From assembly GCA_016295355.1 (NCBI GenBank), contig JAEDLK010000010.1, positions 1 to 48,406 of the forward strand: a DNA stretch of 48,406 bases, given 5' to 3'. Positions 23,397-31,738 of this stretch are shown here, piece by piece. How positions within the stretch are numbered: position 1 is the stretch's first letter; every line of letters begins with the position of its first letter. The notes under the pieces were generated by a model. The model did not search any database, was not told where the DNA came from, and saw nothing but the letters and a program-made list of their open reading frames with translations. The DNA comes from Clostridiaceae bacterium (lineage in GTDB: Bacteria; Bacillota; Clostridia; Oscillospirales; Acutalibacteraceae). The position numbers were made by a program, and so were the translations under genes.

Positions 23397-24396
23397 GATA
23401 GGACAAATCGGCATCGGTCATAACCACGGTGAAGAAAAAATGAAGGCTGTTAGAAAATTTCCAGAACTTTTTGAGGTAATTGGCTTTGCTGAAGAAAATG
23501 AGGAAAGAATAAAACAGCGGGGTAATTTACAGGGTTACAAAGGCTTGCAACGGTATTCAGTTGATGAATTGATAGAAAAATGTGATGCTATTCTTATTGA
23601 AACGGATGTTTGGGATTTAACAGCCACTGCACAAAAATGTGTTGCTGCGGGTAAGCATATACATATGGATAAGCCCGGTAGCGGAACTTTGGCAGAATAC
23701 AAGTGTATGCTTGATACTGCCCAGGAGAAAAATGTTATTGTTCAGCTTGCATATATGTATCGTTATAACCCTGCAGTTCAAAAAACTTTTGAACTGATAA
23801 AATCAGGGAAAATTGGCGAAATCTATTCTATAAATGCTGAAATGAGTACCTATCATCCTAAGGAATATAAAAGGTGGCTTACCAATTTCGGTGGAGGAAT
23901 AATGTATATTTTGGGTTGCCATTTGATTGACCTGATAGTTTATATAATGGGTAAACCCGATAAGATTACAACATTCTTAAAACACACCAATCTTGATGGC
24001 GTTGATTTTGCAGACAACAACTTGGCGGTTTTGGAATATCAGAAGGCGCTTGCACGAGTTTTTGTTTCTTCGGTTGAGGTGAATGGTTTTGGCAGACGGC
24101 AGTTTATGGTTTCAGGCAGTAAGGGCACGGTTAATATTTGCCCTATAGAGCGTCCGCTTACGATGACCTATTCTGATACCCAAATAGCAGATGCCACTTA
24201 TGAGGACAGAAAAATATTTATTCCGTTTGAAGACAATACTGCAACCGGCAGATACGATGAAATGATGAAAGATTTTTATGCATATATTAAGGGAACAAAA
24301 GAAAATCCTTTTACTTACGAACACGAATATGCTCTTCAAGAGGTATTAAGCGAAATTATAGGTGGTGTGAAAATTTATAGCAAGAATATTGATTAA
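23389..24396 (+). CDS. Gfo/Idh/MocA-family oxidoreductase
   Basis: A 335-residue NAD(P)-dependent sugar/cyclitol dehydrogenase fold. N-terminal Rossmann start MIKIGQIGIGHNHGEEKM; the cofactor/substrate segment GKHIHMDKPGSGT contains the conserved EKP-like motif as DKP; the C-terminal alpha/beta domain includes GGGIMYILGCHLIDLIVYIMG with the catalytic-type His. Start at 23389 is set by AGAGG seven nt upstream. It is the fourth gene of the AraC-controlled cluster. Relatives oxidise inositols, amino sugars or similar polyols; the specific substrate is not evident. Confidence 0.88.
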   Translation: MIKIGQIGIGHNHGEEKMKAVRKFPELFEVIGFAEENEERIKQRGNLQGYKGLQRYSVDELIEKCDAILIETDVWDLTATAQKCVAAGKHIHMDKPGSGTLAEYKCMLDTAQEKNVIVQLAYMYRYNPAVQKTFELIKSGKIGEIYSINAEMSTYHPKEYKRWLTNFGGGIMYILGCHLIDLIVYIMGKPDKITTFLKHTNLDGVDFADNNLAVLEYQKALARVFVSSVEVNGFGRRQFMVSGSKGTVNICPIERPLTMTYSDTQIADATYEDRKIFIPFEDNTATGRYDEMMKDFYAYIKGTKENPFTYEHEYALQEVLSEIIGGVKIYSKNID

Positions 24397-24578
24397 AAAC
24401 GGCAGAGTTTTGGGACGGTGAAAAAATTTTGCCGATGTGCCGCCCGAAGGAAAAGCAATGATTACGATTGAAAAAATATATCAGATTATGCAGATTTTGC
24501 AGTTACAGAAAACGGCTTGAAAAGTACGCAATAAAGCAATAGGAATTAAAGTGTTTTTTAGAGATTAGAGGTTGATTT
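24397..24578 (+). other. Possible gene scrap between Gfo/Idh and SDR
   Basis: About 180 bp with two out-of-frame stretches (FADVPPEGKAMITIEKIY, then SDYADFAVTENGLKSTQ before a stop) that look like the 3' end of a deleted gene. I cannot name it. Confidence 0.35.
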
Positions 24579-24662
24579 ATGAAGAACCTTTACTTATTGG
24601 TAATTCTATTTGGTGCAAATATATTAGCGGAAAAAATTATCGAAAGGTTAGATTTAGAATGA
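24579..24662 (+). CDS. 27-residue leader-like frame coupled to the SDR
   Basis: MKNLYLLVILFGANILAEKI followed by IERLDLE, with GAGG seven nt before its ATG and its TGA overlapping the SDR start (ATGA). The better ribosome site is here rather than before the SDR, so translation of the short frame may feed the SDR by re-initiation. It might instead be the 3' end of a lost gene. Hydrophobic first half; no family recognised. Confidence 0.4.
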   Translation: MKNLYLLVILFGANILAEKIIERLDLE

Positions 24663-25423
24663 AAAAGGTAGCGTTTATTACAGGAGCCGGTGGATATATC
24701 GGAAGCGAAACCGCTTTAACACTCGCCAAAGCAGGCATTCGTGTTGCGGTATGTGATATAAATGAGGAAACAATCAAACAAACGCTTGGTTGTATCGCCG
24801 AGATTGGCGGAATAGCAAGAGGATACGTTATCGACGTAACCGATTCCAAAAATGTAGATAGTGTTGTCGACGCTATCGTAAACGATTTTGGACGATTGGA
24901 TATTATGGTACATATTGCCGGCGGCAGTGCAAGAATTGCAGGACCGAATGCAAAATATCTTCCGCTTGTGGAGCAGGAGGATTATGTAATTGACCGCGTT
25001 TTGAAGGTTAATTTATACGGAGCTTTTTATGCCAGCCGAGCCGCTGCAAGAGTTATGATTAAGCAGGGTGAAGGCGGTAAAATTATCAATTTTTCCTCTG
25101 CGGTTGGTATCAACGGCTTGGTTGGTTGTTGCGACTATGCGGCATCAAAAGGAGGGATTATTTCCCTCACAAAATCACTTGCAAAGGAACTCGGACCTTA
25201 CAAAATCAATGTAAACAGCGTAGCACCTGGCATTGTAATGCGTCCGGAAGAAAACGGTAATACCGACCGAGCATTAAAAACCAATTTTCTCGGAGAGAAA
25301 TGCACTGCAGAGGATATTGCCAATTTAGTTGAGTTTTTAGTTTCCGATAAAGCAAAATTTATTACCGGACAAACCTATGTTATTGATGGCGGCAGAACAC
25401 TATCTATGAAAGGAACAGATTGA
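24659..25423 (+). CDS. Short-chain dehydrogenase/reductase
   Basis: A 254-residue classical SDR: cofactor motif TGAGGYIG (about 8-15), DVTD after the second strand, HIAGG in place of NNAG, the active-site Ser in INFSSAVG, YAASK (Tyr/Lys) and the end ITGQTYVIDGGRTLS. It starts at 24659 (MKKVAFITGAG); a longer frame from 24572 lacks a ribosome site. It is 1 bp from the quinone-oxidoreductase gene. In this cluster it likely oxidises a hydroxyl of the cyclic or sugar substrate to a ketone. Specificity unknown. Confidence 0.9.
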   Translation: MKKVAFITGAGGYIGSETALTLAKAGIRVAVCDINEETIKQTLGCIAEIGGIARGYVIDVTDSKNVDSVVDAIVNDFGRLDIMVHIAGGSARIAGPNAKYLPLVEQEDYVIDRVLKVNLYGAFYASRAAARVMIKQGEGGKIINFSSAVGINGLVGCCDYAASKGGIISLTKSLAKELGPYKINVNSVAPGIVMRPEENGNTDRALKTNFLGEKCTAEDIANLVEFLVSDKAKFITGQTYVIDGGRTLSMKGTD

Positions 25424-25424
25424 C

Positions 25425-26408
25425 ATGAAAGCAATGCTTGCAGATGAAAATAAAAATCTTGTATGGTCGGATGTGGCGGATCCGATTATTAAAGAGGACG
25501 AGGTTCTTGTTAAAATTTACGCCGCTGCATTAAATAGAGCAGATTTATTACAAAGACAGGGGAAATATCCGTCGCCAAAAGGCTGTCCTGAATGGATGGG
25601 ACTTGAAATTTCGGGTGAAATTGCAGAGCTTGGCGAAAACGTTACCAATTGGAAGATTGGTGATAAAGTTTGCGCTTTGCTTGGCGGCGGTGGTTATGCA
25701 GAATATGTTGCGGTAAAATATGATATGCTTATGCCCGTGCCAAAAGGTCTTTCAATGGAAGAGGCTTCGGCATTACCCGAAGCCTATGCAACCTCTTATC
25801 TTAACCTTTTTATAGAAGGGCATTTAGAAAAAGGACAAACTGCGTTTATTCCTGCGGGTGCAAGCGGTCTGGCTTCTGTTGCAATACCTATGGCAAAGGC
25901 ATTTGGTGCGAGGGTTATAACCTCTGTTTTATCAGATGAAATTGCAGAAAAAATCGCCCCATTGGGAGCGGATATTATTATAAACTCAACCACACAGTCG
26001 GTTGAAGAAATCCTTAAAGCAGAGGAAGAAAACGGCACACCTGTTAATGTTTCAATGGACTGCCTAAGTGGAGAAACACTTGGTAAAAGTCTGCCTTTTA
26101 TGGCAAGAGGGGGATATTGGATTGTAATTTCAACCCTTGCAGGGATTGAAACCAATGTGCCATTAAGACCATTGCTTACTAAGGGTTTGCATTTAGTAGG
26201 CTCAATGCTTCGAAACCGCACACCCGAATTCAAGGCATATATTTTGGCAGAGCTTGTTGAAAAGGTATGGCCTAAAATTGAAAGCGGTGCAATAAAACCC
26301 TCCATTTATAAAGTTTTGCCTATTGAGCAAGCAGAAGAAGCACACGCAATTTTAGAACGCGGAGAAAACATCGGCAAGGTGGTACTTAAAATAAATCACA
26401 ACAAATAA
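25425..26408 (+). CDS. NAD(P)H:quinone oxidoreductase-type MDR
   Basis: A 327-residue zinc-independent MDR protein of the PIG3/QOR branch. N-terminal YAAALNRADLLQRQGKYPSP is the PIG3 signature; GLEISGEIAELGENVTNWKIGDKV belongs to the GroES-like fold; the cofactor loop IPAGASGLASVAIPMAKAFG is near residue 141; LRPLLTKGLHLVGSMLRNR and the end GKVVLKI are typical. It likely reduces quinones or enones with NADPH. The last gene of the AraC-controlled run; starts one base after the SDR stop. No zinc ligands seen. Confidence 0.88.
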   Translation: MKAMLADENKNLVWSDVADPIIKEDEVLVKIYAAALNRADLLQRQGKYPSPKGCPEWMGLEISGEIAELGENVTNWKIGDKVCALLGGGGYAEYVAVKYDMLMPVPKGLSMEEASALPEAYATSYLNLFIEGHLEKGQTAFIPAGASGLASVAIPMAKAFGARVITSVLSDEIAEKIAPLGADIIINSTTQSVEEILKAEEENGTPVNVSMDCLSGETLGKSLPFMARGGYWIVISTLAGIETNVPLRPLLTKGLHLVGSMLRNRTPEFKAYILAELVEKVWPKIESGAIKPSIYKVLPIEQAEEAHAILERGENIGKVVLKINHNK

Positions 26409-26499
26409 AGTACTGATTTCGCCTTGCTAAGTAAACAATCTATTAAAAAATTCATAGAACTCTTTACTGTTGCCACATAACCCTACATAACGCTACACA

Positions 26500-27129
26500 G
26501 TGAGGGTTTACGAAAAATTTTTAGAAATGTTGAAAGACTGTAAGGCAATAAGCAAATTCGAGATTTTTGCTTATTGCCTTATGGGTAATTATGTTCATTT
26601 ATTGCTAAAAGGGGTTAAACAACCAATAGATCAGATCATAAAAAGGATTACAACTCGATTAGTATACCGGTATAGTATTTAGTATCATAGAGTAGGTCAT
26701 TTGTTTCAAGACCGATTTAACAGTGAGCCGGCGGAAATGATGATTGTTTTTTAACGGTTATGAGGGACATACATCAAAATCCCGCCAAAAAGGAATATGT
26801 AAAAACCACAGGATTATACTTTCGGCAGTTATCATGAATTCTTCAAAAAGCAGACCTTTGTTGATGGCAAGTTTATTTGCGGTATAATCCGCGGAAACGA
26901 ATTGATCAAGTTAAATAACGGATAATTGTTGGAGCAATGCTTGGATATTGAAGAAAAACCGACAATCAGGGCCACAGATGAGCAAGCCAAAAAGATTATT
27001 ATGAAATATTGCCGACAGATTCGAAAGAAAAGTATATAAAAAATTTTCACGCAAAGGGCATTTCAATTTGCCAAAATTCCAAGGTTGTACGGTGAAACAA
27101 AAGGACTTGTGGGAAAGTATTTAAGCTAA
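26500..27129 (+). pseudogene. REP-associated (RAYT-type) transposase relic
   Basis: Pieces of a Y1/HUH transposase in several frames: YEKFLEMLKDCKAISKFEIF, AYCLMGNYVHLLLKGVKQPI, then HRVGHLFQDRFNSEPAEMM and, after more stops, SYHEFFKKQTFVDGKFICG, EEKPTIRATDEQAKKIIMKY. The usual metal-binding NHVH is NYVH here, losing one His. The N-terminal 40 or so residues are missing. The family moves or maintains REP-like palindromes. Inactive. Confidence 0.75.
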
Positions 27130-27229
27130 CTTCATTTATGACAGAGAATCGGCCTCTGTCCTAAACAATCATATCTCTCAGCCGCAACATTATATACAAG
27201 AACTAAATTATTCTACGGAATATCATCTT

Positions 27230-28450
27230 TTACGCTTCATCCATTTCGCCTGACCATTTGAATGCGTATTTTGCAACAATCACCGCTATGATCTCATTGA
27301 TAATCGCTGCCGCAACGATTGTTCCCGATACAATCGCCGCAAGGGACGGATCGAAGGCGGACAGGGTAGTCGCTGCGATCCCTGTAAATACTAAGGAAAC
27401 TCCCGAATGAGGAAGTAAAGTGAAGCCGAGATATTTTGTAACAACCGGCTGGGCTTTCGTCAGTTTTCCACCAATATACGCACCACCGATTTTTCCGATA
27501 GCTCTAGACAAAATATAAACGAATGTAAAAGCTCCTGCACCGGCAATCAGCCTATAGTCCAACGGCATACCGAGGTTTACGATCACAACAACAAGAGACA
27601 GATTAAGAATCGGACGATACAGTTTTAGCGGTTCCTCTAACTCTTTTTCAGGTACAAGATTTGCCACAGTGGCACTAAACGCCATTCCCATCAGTAAATA
27701 ATTTAATGTGAAGGAATGAAACACATAAAAGTCAATCAGCAATCCGATGATTGCCGACAGTACAAGAAACAAGATCAAAAGGCAAAATCGAACACGGTTT
27801 CTTTTCACGCTTTTCATCAAAATTGAAACGAAAAAGCCGAAAGCAATTCCGATCACAAACGGAAGCAGAACCATGCCGATAACGGTAAACGGTGAAGCAC
27901 CAACACCTCCGTGTGTGCCGCTGACAATCGAAATAACGGTAAAGAACACAACCACACCGATGACATCGTCAATCGCTGCAAGCGGCAGCAGTGTTTTTGT
28001 GACCGGTCCGGTTGTGTGGTATTCATGAACAATGGATAAAGCAGGAGCCGGAGCGGTTGCCAACGCAATGCCTCCGAATACAAACGCTAAATAAACAGGC
28101 ACGTGTGTTATGAAAAAGACTACCGAGAATGCTGCACTGACAAACAGGAATGTTCCAATCGACTGAACAAACGTGATCCCGATCATCTGCTTTCCCGACT
28201 TGGCAATTTTTTTGATGATAATTTCACGACCAATCATCACCCCGGCAAAGCACTCAAATGCTTTTATCATAATCTTGTACCATACAGAGTTTGTGATATC
28301 CAAAGTAACTACTTCGGCAAGATACGGACCAAACACAATCCCCGCAATTAACCAACCGAGAATAGCAGGCAGTTTTAATTTTGAAACCAACTTTCCACAG
28401 GTGAAAGCGGCACAGAGAACGGCAAAAATACGAAGCAGGCCTATTACCAT
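27230..28450 (-). CDS. Cation:proton antiporter (CPA2 type)
   Basis: A 406-residue membrane protein with about 12 helices of the Na+/H+ exchanger fold. LKLPAILGWLIAGIVFGPYL at the N-terminus, ATAPAPALSIVHEYHTTGPV and the paired acidic residues LLPLAAIDDVIGVVVFF (the ion-binding DD of helix 5) are characteristic; TLLPHSGVSLVFTGIAATTL lies in the second half. No C-terminal TrkA domain. The ATG overlaps the end of the TetR gene (ATGGTAA), so the two are translationally coupled; the exchanger is presumably the regulated target. Could exchange K+ or Na+ for H+, or export an organic anion. Substrate unknown. Confidence 0.88.
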   Translation of the reverse strand: MVIGLLRIFAVLCAAFTCGKLVSKLKLPAILGWLIAGIVFGPYLAEVVTLDITNSVWYKIMIKAFECFAGVMIGREIIIKKIAKSGKQMIGITFVQSIGTFLFVSAAFSVVFFITHVPVYLAFVFGGIALATAPAPALSIVHEYHTTGPVTKTLLPLAAIDDVIGVVVFFTVISIVSGTHGGVGASPFTVIGMVLLPFVIGIAFGFFVSILMKSVKRNRVRFCLLILFLVLSAIIGLLIDFYVFHSFTLNYLLMGMAFSATVANLVPEKELEEPLKLYRPILNLSLVVVIVNLGMPLDYRLIAGAGAFTFVYILSRAIGKIGGAYIGGKLTKAQPVVTKYLGFTLLPHSGVSLVFTGIAATTLSAFDPSLAAIVSGTIVAAAIINEIIAVIVAKYAFKWSGEMDEA

Positions 28451-28935
28451 AGCTTATTCAACATCCAATCTATAACTCCATCCGGAGCGTTTTTTTCATG
28501 ACAGAGTTTTTCAAAAGAGCCGTTTATGATGATACGAAGGGACCTTTTGTCCTGCTTTGAAAGGCTGTCGTCTAAAGACGACAGGATGATCTCCAACAGA
28601 TGATTGTTTTGTTCTGCTGTGTATGAGCATAGCGTTTTGTTCAGCTTGTATTTGTTGAAAATATCACAACTGGTCATTGACATGGCGTCAAAGTAGAGAA
28701 ACAGTAGTTTTGAATGAGCGAAAACGGAATGATCTGTCATCAGTTGATCTGCCTGTTTCATGATATCGGCATAATATCTTTGATACAGTGCAAAGGCGAG
28801 AGCCTCTTTGGTTGGAAAATATTTATAAATGGTTTTCTTTGAAATATTAAGCCTTTTGGCTAATGTGTCTACCGAAAACCGCAAGCCTTCCCGTCGAAGG
28901 CTCTCGATGGATTCGCCAATGATACGATCTTTCAC
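28444..28935 (-). CDS. TetR-family repressor
   Basis: A 163-residue protein, short for TetR (about 190). The N-terminal HTH VDTLAKRLNISKKTIYKYFPTKEAL is a textbook TetR_N domain at about 22-47; the rest is the helical ligand-binding part. It starts at a GTG (28935) with AAGGAG 13 nt upstream, a long spacing; no closer in-frame start exists. It overlaps the antiporter start by seven bases. A near-palindrome over the likely -35 suggests autoregulation. The inducer is unknown. Confidence 0.88.
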   Translation of the reverse strand: MKDRIIGESIESLRREGLRFSVDTLAKRLNISKKTIYKYFPTKEALAFALYQRYYADIMKQADQLMTDHSVFAHSKLLFLYFDAMSMTSCDIFNKYKLNKTLCSYTAEQNNHLLEIILSSLDDSLSKQDKRSLRIIINGSFEKLCHEKNAPDGVIDWMLNKLW

Positions 28936-28964
28936 GAGGAAACAAAATCTCCTTTTTTGTTTTC

Positions 28965-29004
28965 GTGATATCTCATGAAGGATTTTATGTCAATAGTCAA
29001 CATA
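28965..29004 (-). promoter_or_regulatory. TetR-antiporter promoter with operator-like palindrome
   Basis: On the minus strand: TTGACA (28993-28988), 17 bp, TATCAC (28970-28965). It is overlapped by the imperfect palindrome TATGTCAATAGTCAACATA (28986-29004), arms TATGT...ACATA, a plausible TetR operator. Confidence 0.5.
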
Positions 29005-29231
29005 AATTTGATATCCCTATCGGTCAACGGCAAACGGTCCTTTTGAGTCCATGGCCACAGCTTGAATGGTCTGCTCATGGCTGCTTAGCGTAAACGCAGT
29101 TTGCGTAAGAGCAGGTGCCTTGACCGTGATATAACCGAAAGAACGATCCATAAAAAGCCTAACCAAACCCTTCAAACATAAATTGGGTTTGAAGGGTTCG
29201 GCTATCTAAACGGTAAAACGGTTGGTTTCGC
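29005..29231. other. Intergenic stretch with a short minus-strand frame
   Basis: No intact gene. A 44-codon minus frame (MDRSFGYITVKAPALTQTAF, ..., GPFAVDR, from about 29149 down to 29018) has no ribosome site and may be a gene scrap. Confidence 0.4.
29166..29198 (-). terminator. Stable hairpin left of the T-box promoter
   Basis: AACCCTTCAAAC (29166-29177) pairs perfectly with GTTTGAAGGGTT (29187-29198); on the minus strand CTTTTTATG follows 10 nt later. No gene upstream on that strand. Confidence 0.45.
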
Positions 29232-29260
29232 TTGACAAACCGCAGACGATCGCATATAAT
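29232..29260 (+). promoter_or_regulatory. Promoter of the cysteine T-box operon
   Basis: A perfect TTGACA (29232-29237), 17 bp, perfect TATAAT (29255-29260). Confidence 0.92.
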
Positions 29261-29266
29261 AAAAAC

Positions 29267-29508
29267 AAATAGTGATGCAATCGTCGGGAATCAGTAGCGA
29301 CTGCTTACGCCGTCAGGGAGTCGGCCTCATAGACTGAGAGGGCCGGTCGAAACGAGGCTGTCAGTGAATTGCACCCGCCGGCACTTCCGGGGAAATCAAG
29401 CAGAGTATCCGGATAGCGTACACGCTGCGTTAAAGCGTTATTGAGTGATAAATCGGAGTGGAACCGCGAACTTTCGCCTCCGGCACCTTTTTGGTGCCGG
29501 AGTTTTTT
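29267..29508 (+). ncRNA. T-box leader specific for tRNA-Cys
   Basis: A tRNA-sensing riboswitch before cysE. The T-box sequence GGAGTGGAACCGCG is at 29455-29468; its UGGA (29459-29462) is complementary to the UCCA end of a tRNA with U73, which tRNA-Cys has. In stem I, GTGAATTGCACC presents TGC (29370-29372), a Cys codon, at the expected specifier position. The antiterminator competes with a terminator stem (29478-29502). Uncharged tRNA-Cys should permit readthrough to cysE-cysS. The stem I fold was judged by eye. Confidence 0.9.
29478..29508 (+). terminator. T-box regulated terminator
   Basis: CTCCGGCACC (29478-29487) / GGTGCCGGAG (29493-29502), five-T loop, followed by a run of T. It shares bases with the T-box antiterminator. 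Confidence 0.9.
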
Positions 29509-29533
29509 TGTAACCAACCAAGGGAGGAACGGT

Positions 29534-30166
29534 ATGTTTCAGCGATTAAAAGAAGATTTGCACGCCTTTATGGATCGGGACCCGGCGGCACGAAGCGCAT
29601 GGGAGGTCTTTTTTCTGTATCCCGGCTTTAAGGCGGTAAGAATGCACCGACGGGCGCACCGTCTATATCAGAAGGGACATTTTTTCAGGGCACGCTTGAT
29701 TTCTCAACGCTGTGCGAGAAAAACCGGCATTGAGATTCATCCGGGGGCGACCATCGGTCGGCGGCTTGTGATTGATCACGGCATGGGCATTGTCATCGGC
29801 GAGACGGCCGAAATCGGGGACGATGTGCTGTTGTACCAAGGTGTGACACTGGGCGGTACCGGCAAGGATGTTGGAAAACGGCATCCCACTATCGGCAACA
29901 ATGTCATGATCAGTGCCGGTGCCAAGGTGTTGGGTCCCTTTAAGGTTGGGGACAACGCACGGGTGGCTGCCGGTGCCGTGGTGCTTAAGGAGGTGCCGCC
30001 CGATTGTACTGTGGTCGGCGTGCCGGCCAAGGTTGTCCGGCGTGGCGGTGAAAAGGTGGTCGAACTGGATCAGGTGAACATTCCCGATCCGGTGGCACAG
30101 GAGTTAAGCCGATTGGAAAGCAAGATTTACGCTTTGGAGGAAGGACAGAAGGACTGGCTGGAATAA
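29534..30166 (+). CDS. cysE: Serine O-acetyltransferase
   Basis: A 210-residue left-handed beta-helix enzyme making O-acetylserine from serine and acetyl-CoA, the committed step of cysteine synthesis. N-terminal helical part; hexapeptide repeats from about residue 65 with IDHGMGIVIGETAEIGDDVL (catalytic Asp/His) and LLYQGVTLGGTGKDVGKRHP, then GNNVMISAGAKVLGP and VPAKVVRR. Start at 29534 (MFQRLKED) has GGAGG six nt upstream. Directly under the Cys T-box, so made when tRNA-Cys is uncharged; cysS follows in the same transcript. Confidence 0.96.
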   Translation: MFQRLKEDLHAFMDRDPAARSAWEVFFLYPGFKAVRMHRRAHRLYQKGHFFRARLISQRCARKTGIEIHPGATIGRRLVIDHGMGIVIGETAEIGDDVLLYQGVTLGGTGKDVGKRHPTIGNNVMISAGAKVLGPFKVGDNARVAAGAVVLKEVPPDCTVVGVPAKVVRRGGEKVVELDQVNIPDPVAQELSRLESKIYALEEGQKDWLE

Positions 30167-30358
30167 AGGAACACCCGTCTGCCGTCAGATCACGGACGAC
30201 GGTCTGTATCGGATGCGAAGGAAATCGCAGAGCCTTGTTACAACAGGAACACGGTCGAGGGGATCGGTACGGTGGAAAGCACTTGATTCTTATGCCTGAA
30301 CAGGCACGGCAGACCGAAATCAAATACAGCCCATTATGGGATAAGAGAGGAAAACAGC

Positions 30359-31738
30359 ATGAAAGTATTTAACACATTAACCAGAAAAAAAGAAGAATTT
30401 GTGCCCATTACACCGGGCAAGGTTAAGATTTACGCCTGCGGCCCGACCGTTTATAACTATATTCACATCGGTAACGCCCGTCCGCTGTGCGTTTTCGATG
30501 TGCTTCGTCGGTACTTGGAATGGCGTGGCATGGATGTGACCTTTGTGCAGAACTTTACCGACATCGACGACAAGCTGATCAACAAGGCCAATGAGGAGGG
30601 CATAACCGTGCCACAGGTGGCCGAACGGTTTATCGGGGAGTTTTGGACCGACGCCAAGGGACTGAATGTCCGTCCGGCTACGGTGCATCCCCGTGCCACC
30701 GAAAACATTGATCAGATTCAGCATATCATCTCGGCGCTGATTGAAAAGGGCTATGCCTATGCCTCGGGCGGGGATGTTTATTACCGTGCCAAAAAGTTTG
30801 GGGATTACGGCAAGCTGTCGCATCAGCCGTTGGAGGATTTGGAATCCGGTGCCCGCATTGCCGTCGGCGAAGCGAAAGAAGACCCGATGGATTTCTGCTT
30901 GTGGAAGGGTGCCAAACCCGGCGAGCCGTTTTGGCCGTCTCCCTGGGGTGACGGGCGCCCCGGCTGGCACATTGAATGTTCGGCGATGTCCGGCCGTTAC
31001 TTAGGAAAGACCATTGATATTCACTGCGGCGGACAGGATTTGATTTTCCCGCATCATGAAAACGAAATCGCCCAAAGCGAGGCTGCCAACGGTTGTGCAT
31101 TCTCCCATTATTGGATGCACAACGGGTTTATCAATGTTGATAACCACAAAATGAGTAAATCGCTTCACAACTTCTTTACGGTGCGCGAGGTGGCAGAGCG
31201 GTTTGGCTATGAACCCATTCGGTTTTTCTTAATCTCCTCTCAGTATCGCAGTCCCATCAATTATTCTGTGGAGATTATTGAGCAGGGCAAGAATGCGCTC
31301 GAACGGCTGTATAGCTGTCGGGATCGGTTGGATTTTGCTTTAGCTCATGCCGTAGAGGGACATGACGGGGTGGATTTTCCGGCCAAACGGCGTCAGGAAT
31401 TCATTGACGCTATGGAGGACGATTTGAATACGGCCGATGCTTTGGCGGCCTTGTTCTCCTTGGCCAAGGATATCAATCTGGCCATTGATGCCGGTGCCAA
31501 ACGGGATGATCTGACCGAAATGGCCGAGGTTATGGACGAAATGACGCAGGTGCTTGGACTGCTTTATAATCGCAAGACCGAAACGCTCAACAGCGAGATT
31601 GAAGCCTTGATTGAGAAGCGGACGCAGGCGCGCAAAAACCGTGACTTTGCCACGGCCGACGCCATTCGTGATGAACTCAAGGCCAAGGGTATTGTTTTGG
31701 AGGATACTCCTCAGGGTGTTAAATGGTCACGGGCATAA
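30359..31738 (+). CDS. cysS: Cysteinyl-tRNA synthetase
   Basis: A 459-residue class I synthetase. YNYIHIGNARPLCVFDVLR contains the HIGH motif (as HIGN); zinc ligands lie in YACGPTVYN, WHIECSAMS and PHHENE; NHKMSKSLHN is the KMSKS loop. The C-terminal DALR-type helical domain follows. RBS GAGAGGAAAAC precedes the ATG. It is 192 bp after cysE with no terminator visible between, sharing the T-box. Its last five codons overlap the downstream methyltransferase start. Confidence 0.97.
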   Translation: MKVFNTLTRKKEEFVPITPGKVKIYACGPTVYNYIHIGNARPLCVFDVLRRYLEWRGMDVTFVQNFTDIDDKLINKANEEGITVPQVAERFIGEFWTDAKGLNVRPATVHPRATENIDQIQHIISALIEKGYAYASGGDVYYRAKKFGDYGKLSHQPLEDLESGARIAVGEAKEDPMDFCLWKGAKPGEPFWPSPWGDGRPGWHIECSAMSGRYLGKTIDIHCGGQDLIFPHHENEIAQSEAANGCAFSHYWMHNGFINVDNHKMSKSLHNFFTVREVAERFGYEPIRFFLISSQYRSPINYSVEIIEQGKNALERLYSCRDRLDFALAHAVEGHDGVDFPAKRRQEFIDAMEDDLNTADALAALFSLAKDINLAIDAGAKRDDLTEMAEVMDEMTQVLGLLYNRKTETLNSEIEALIEKRTQARKNRDFATADAIRDELKAKGIVLEDTPQGVKWSRA

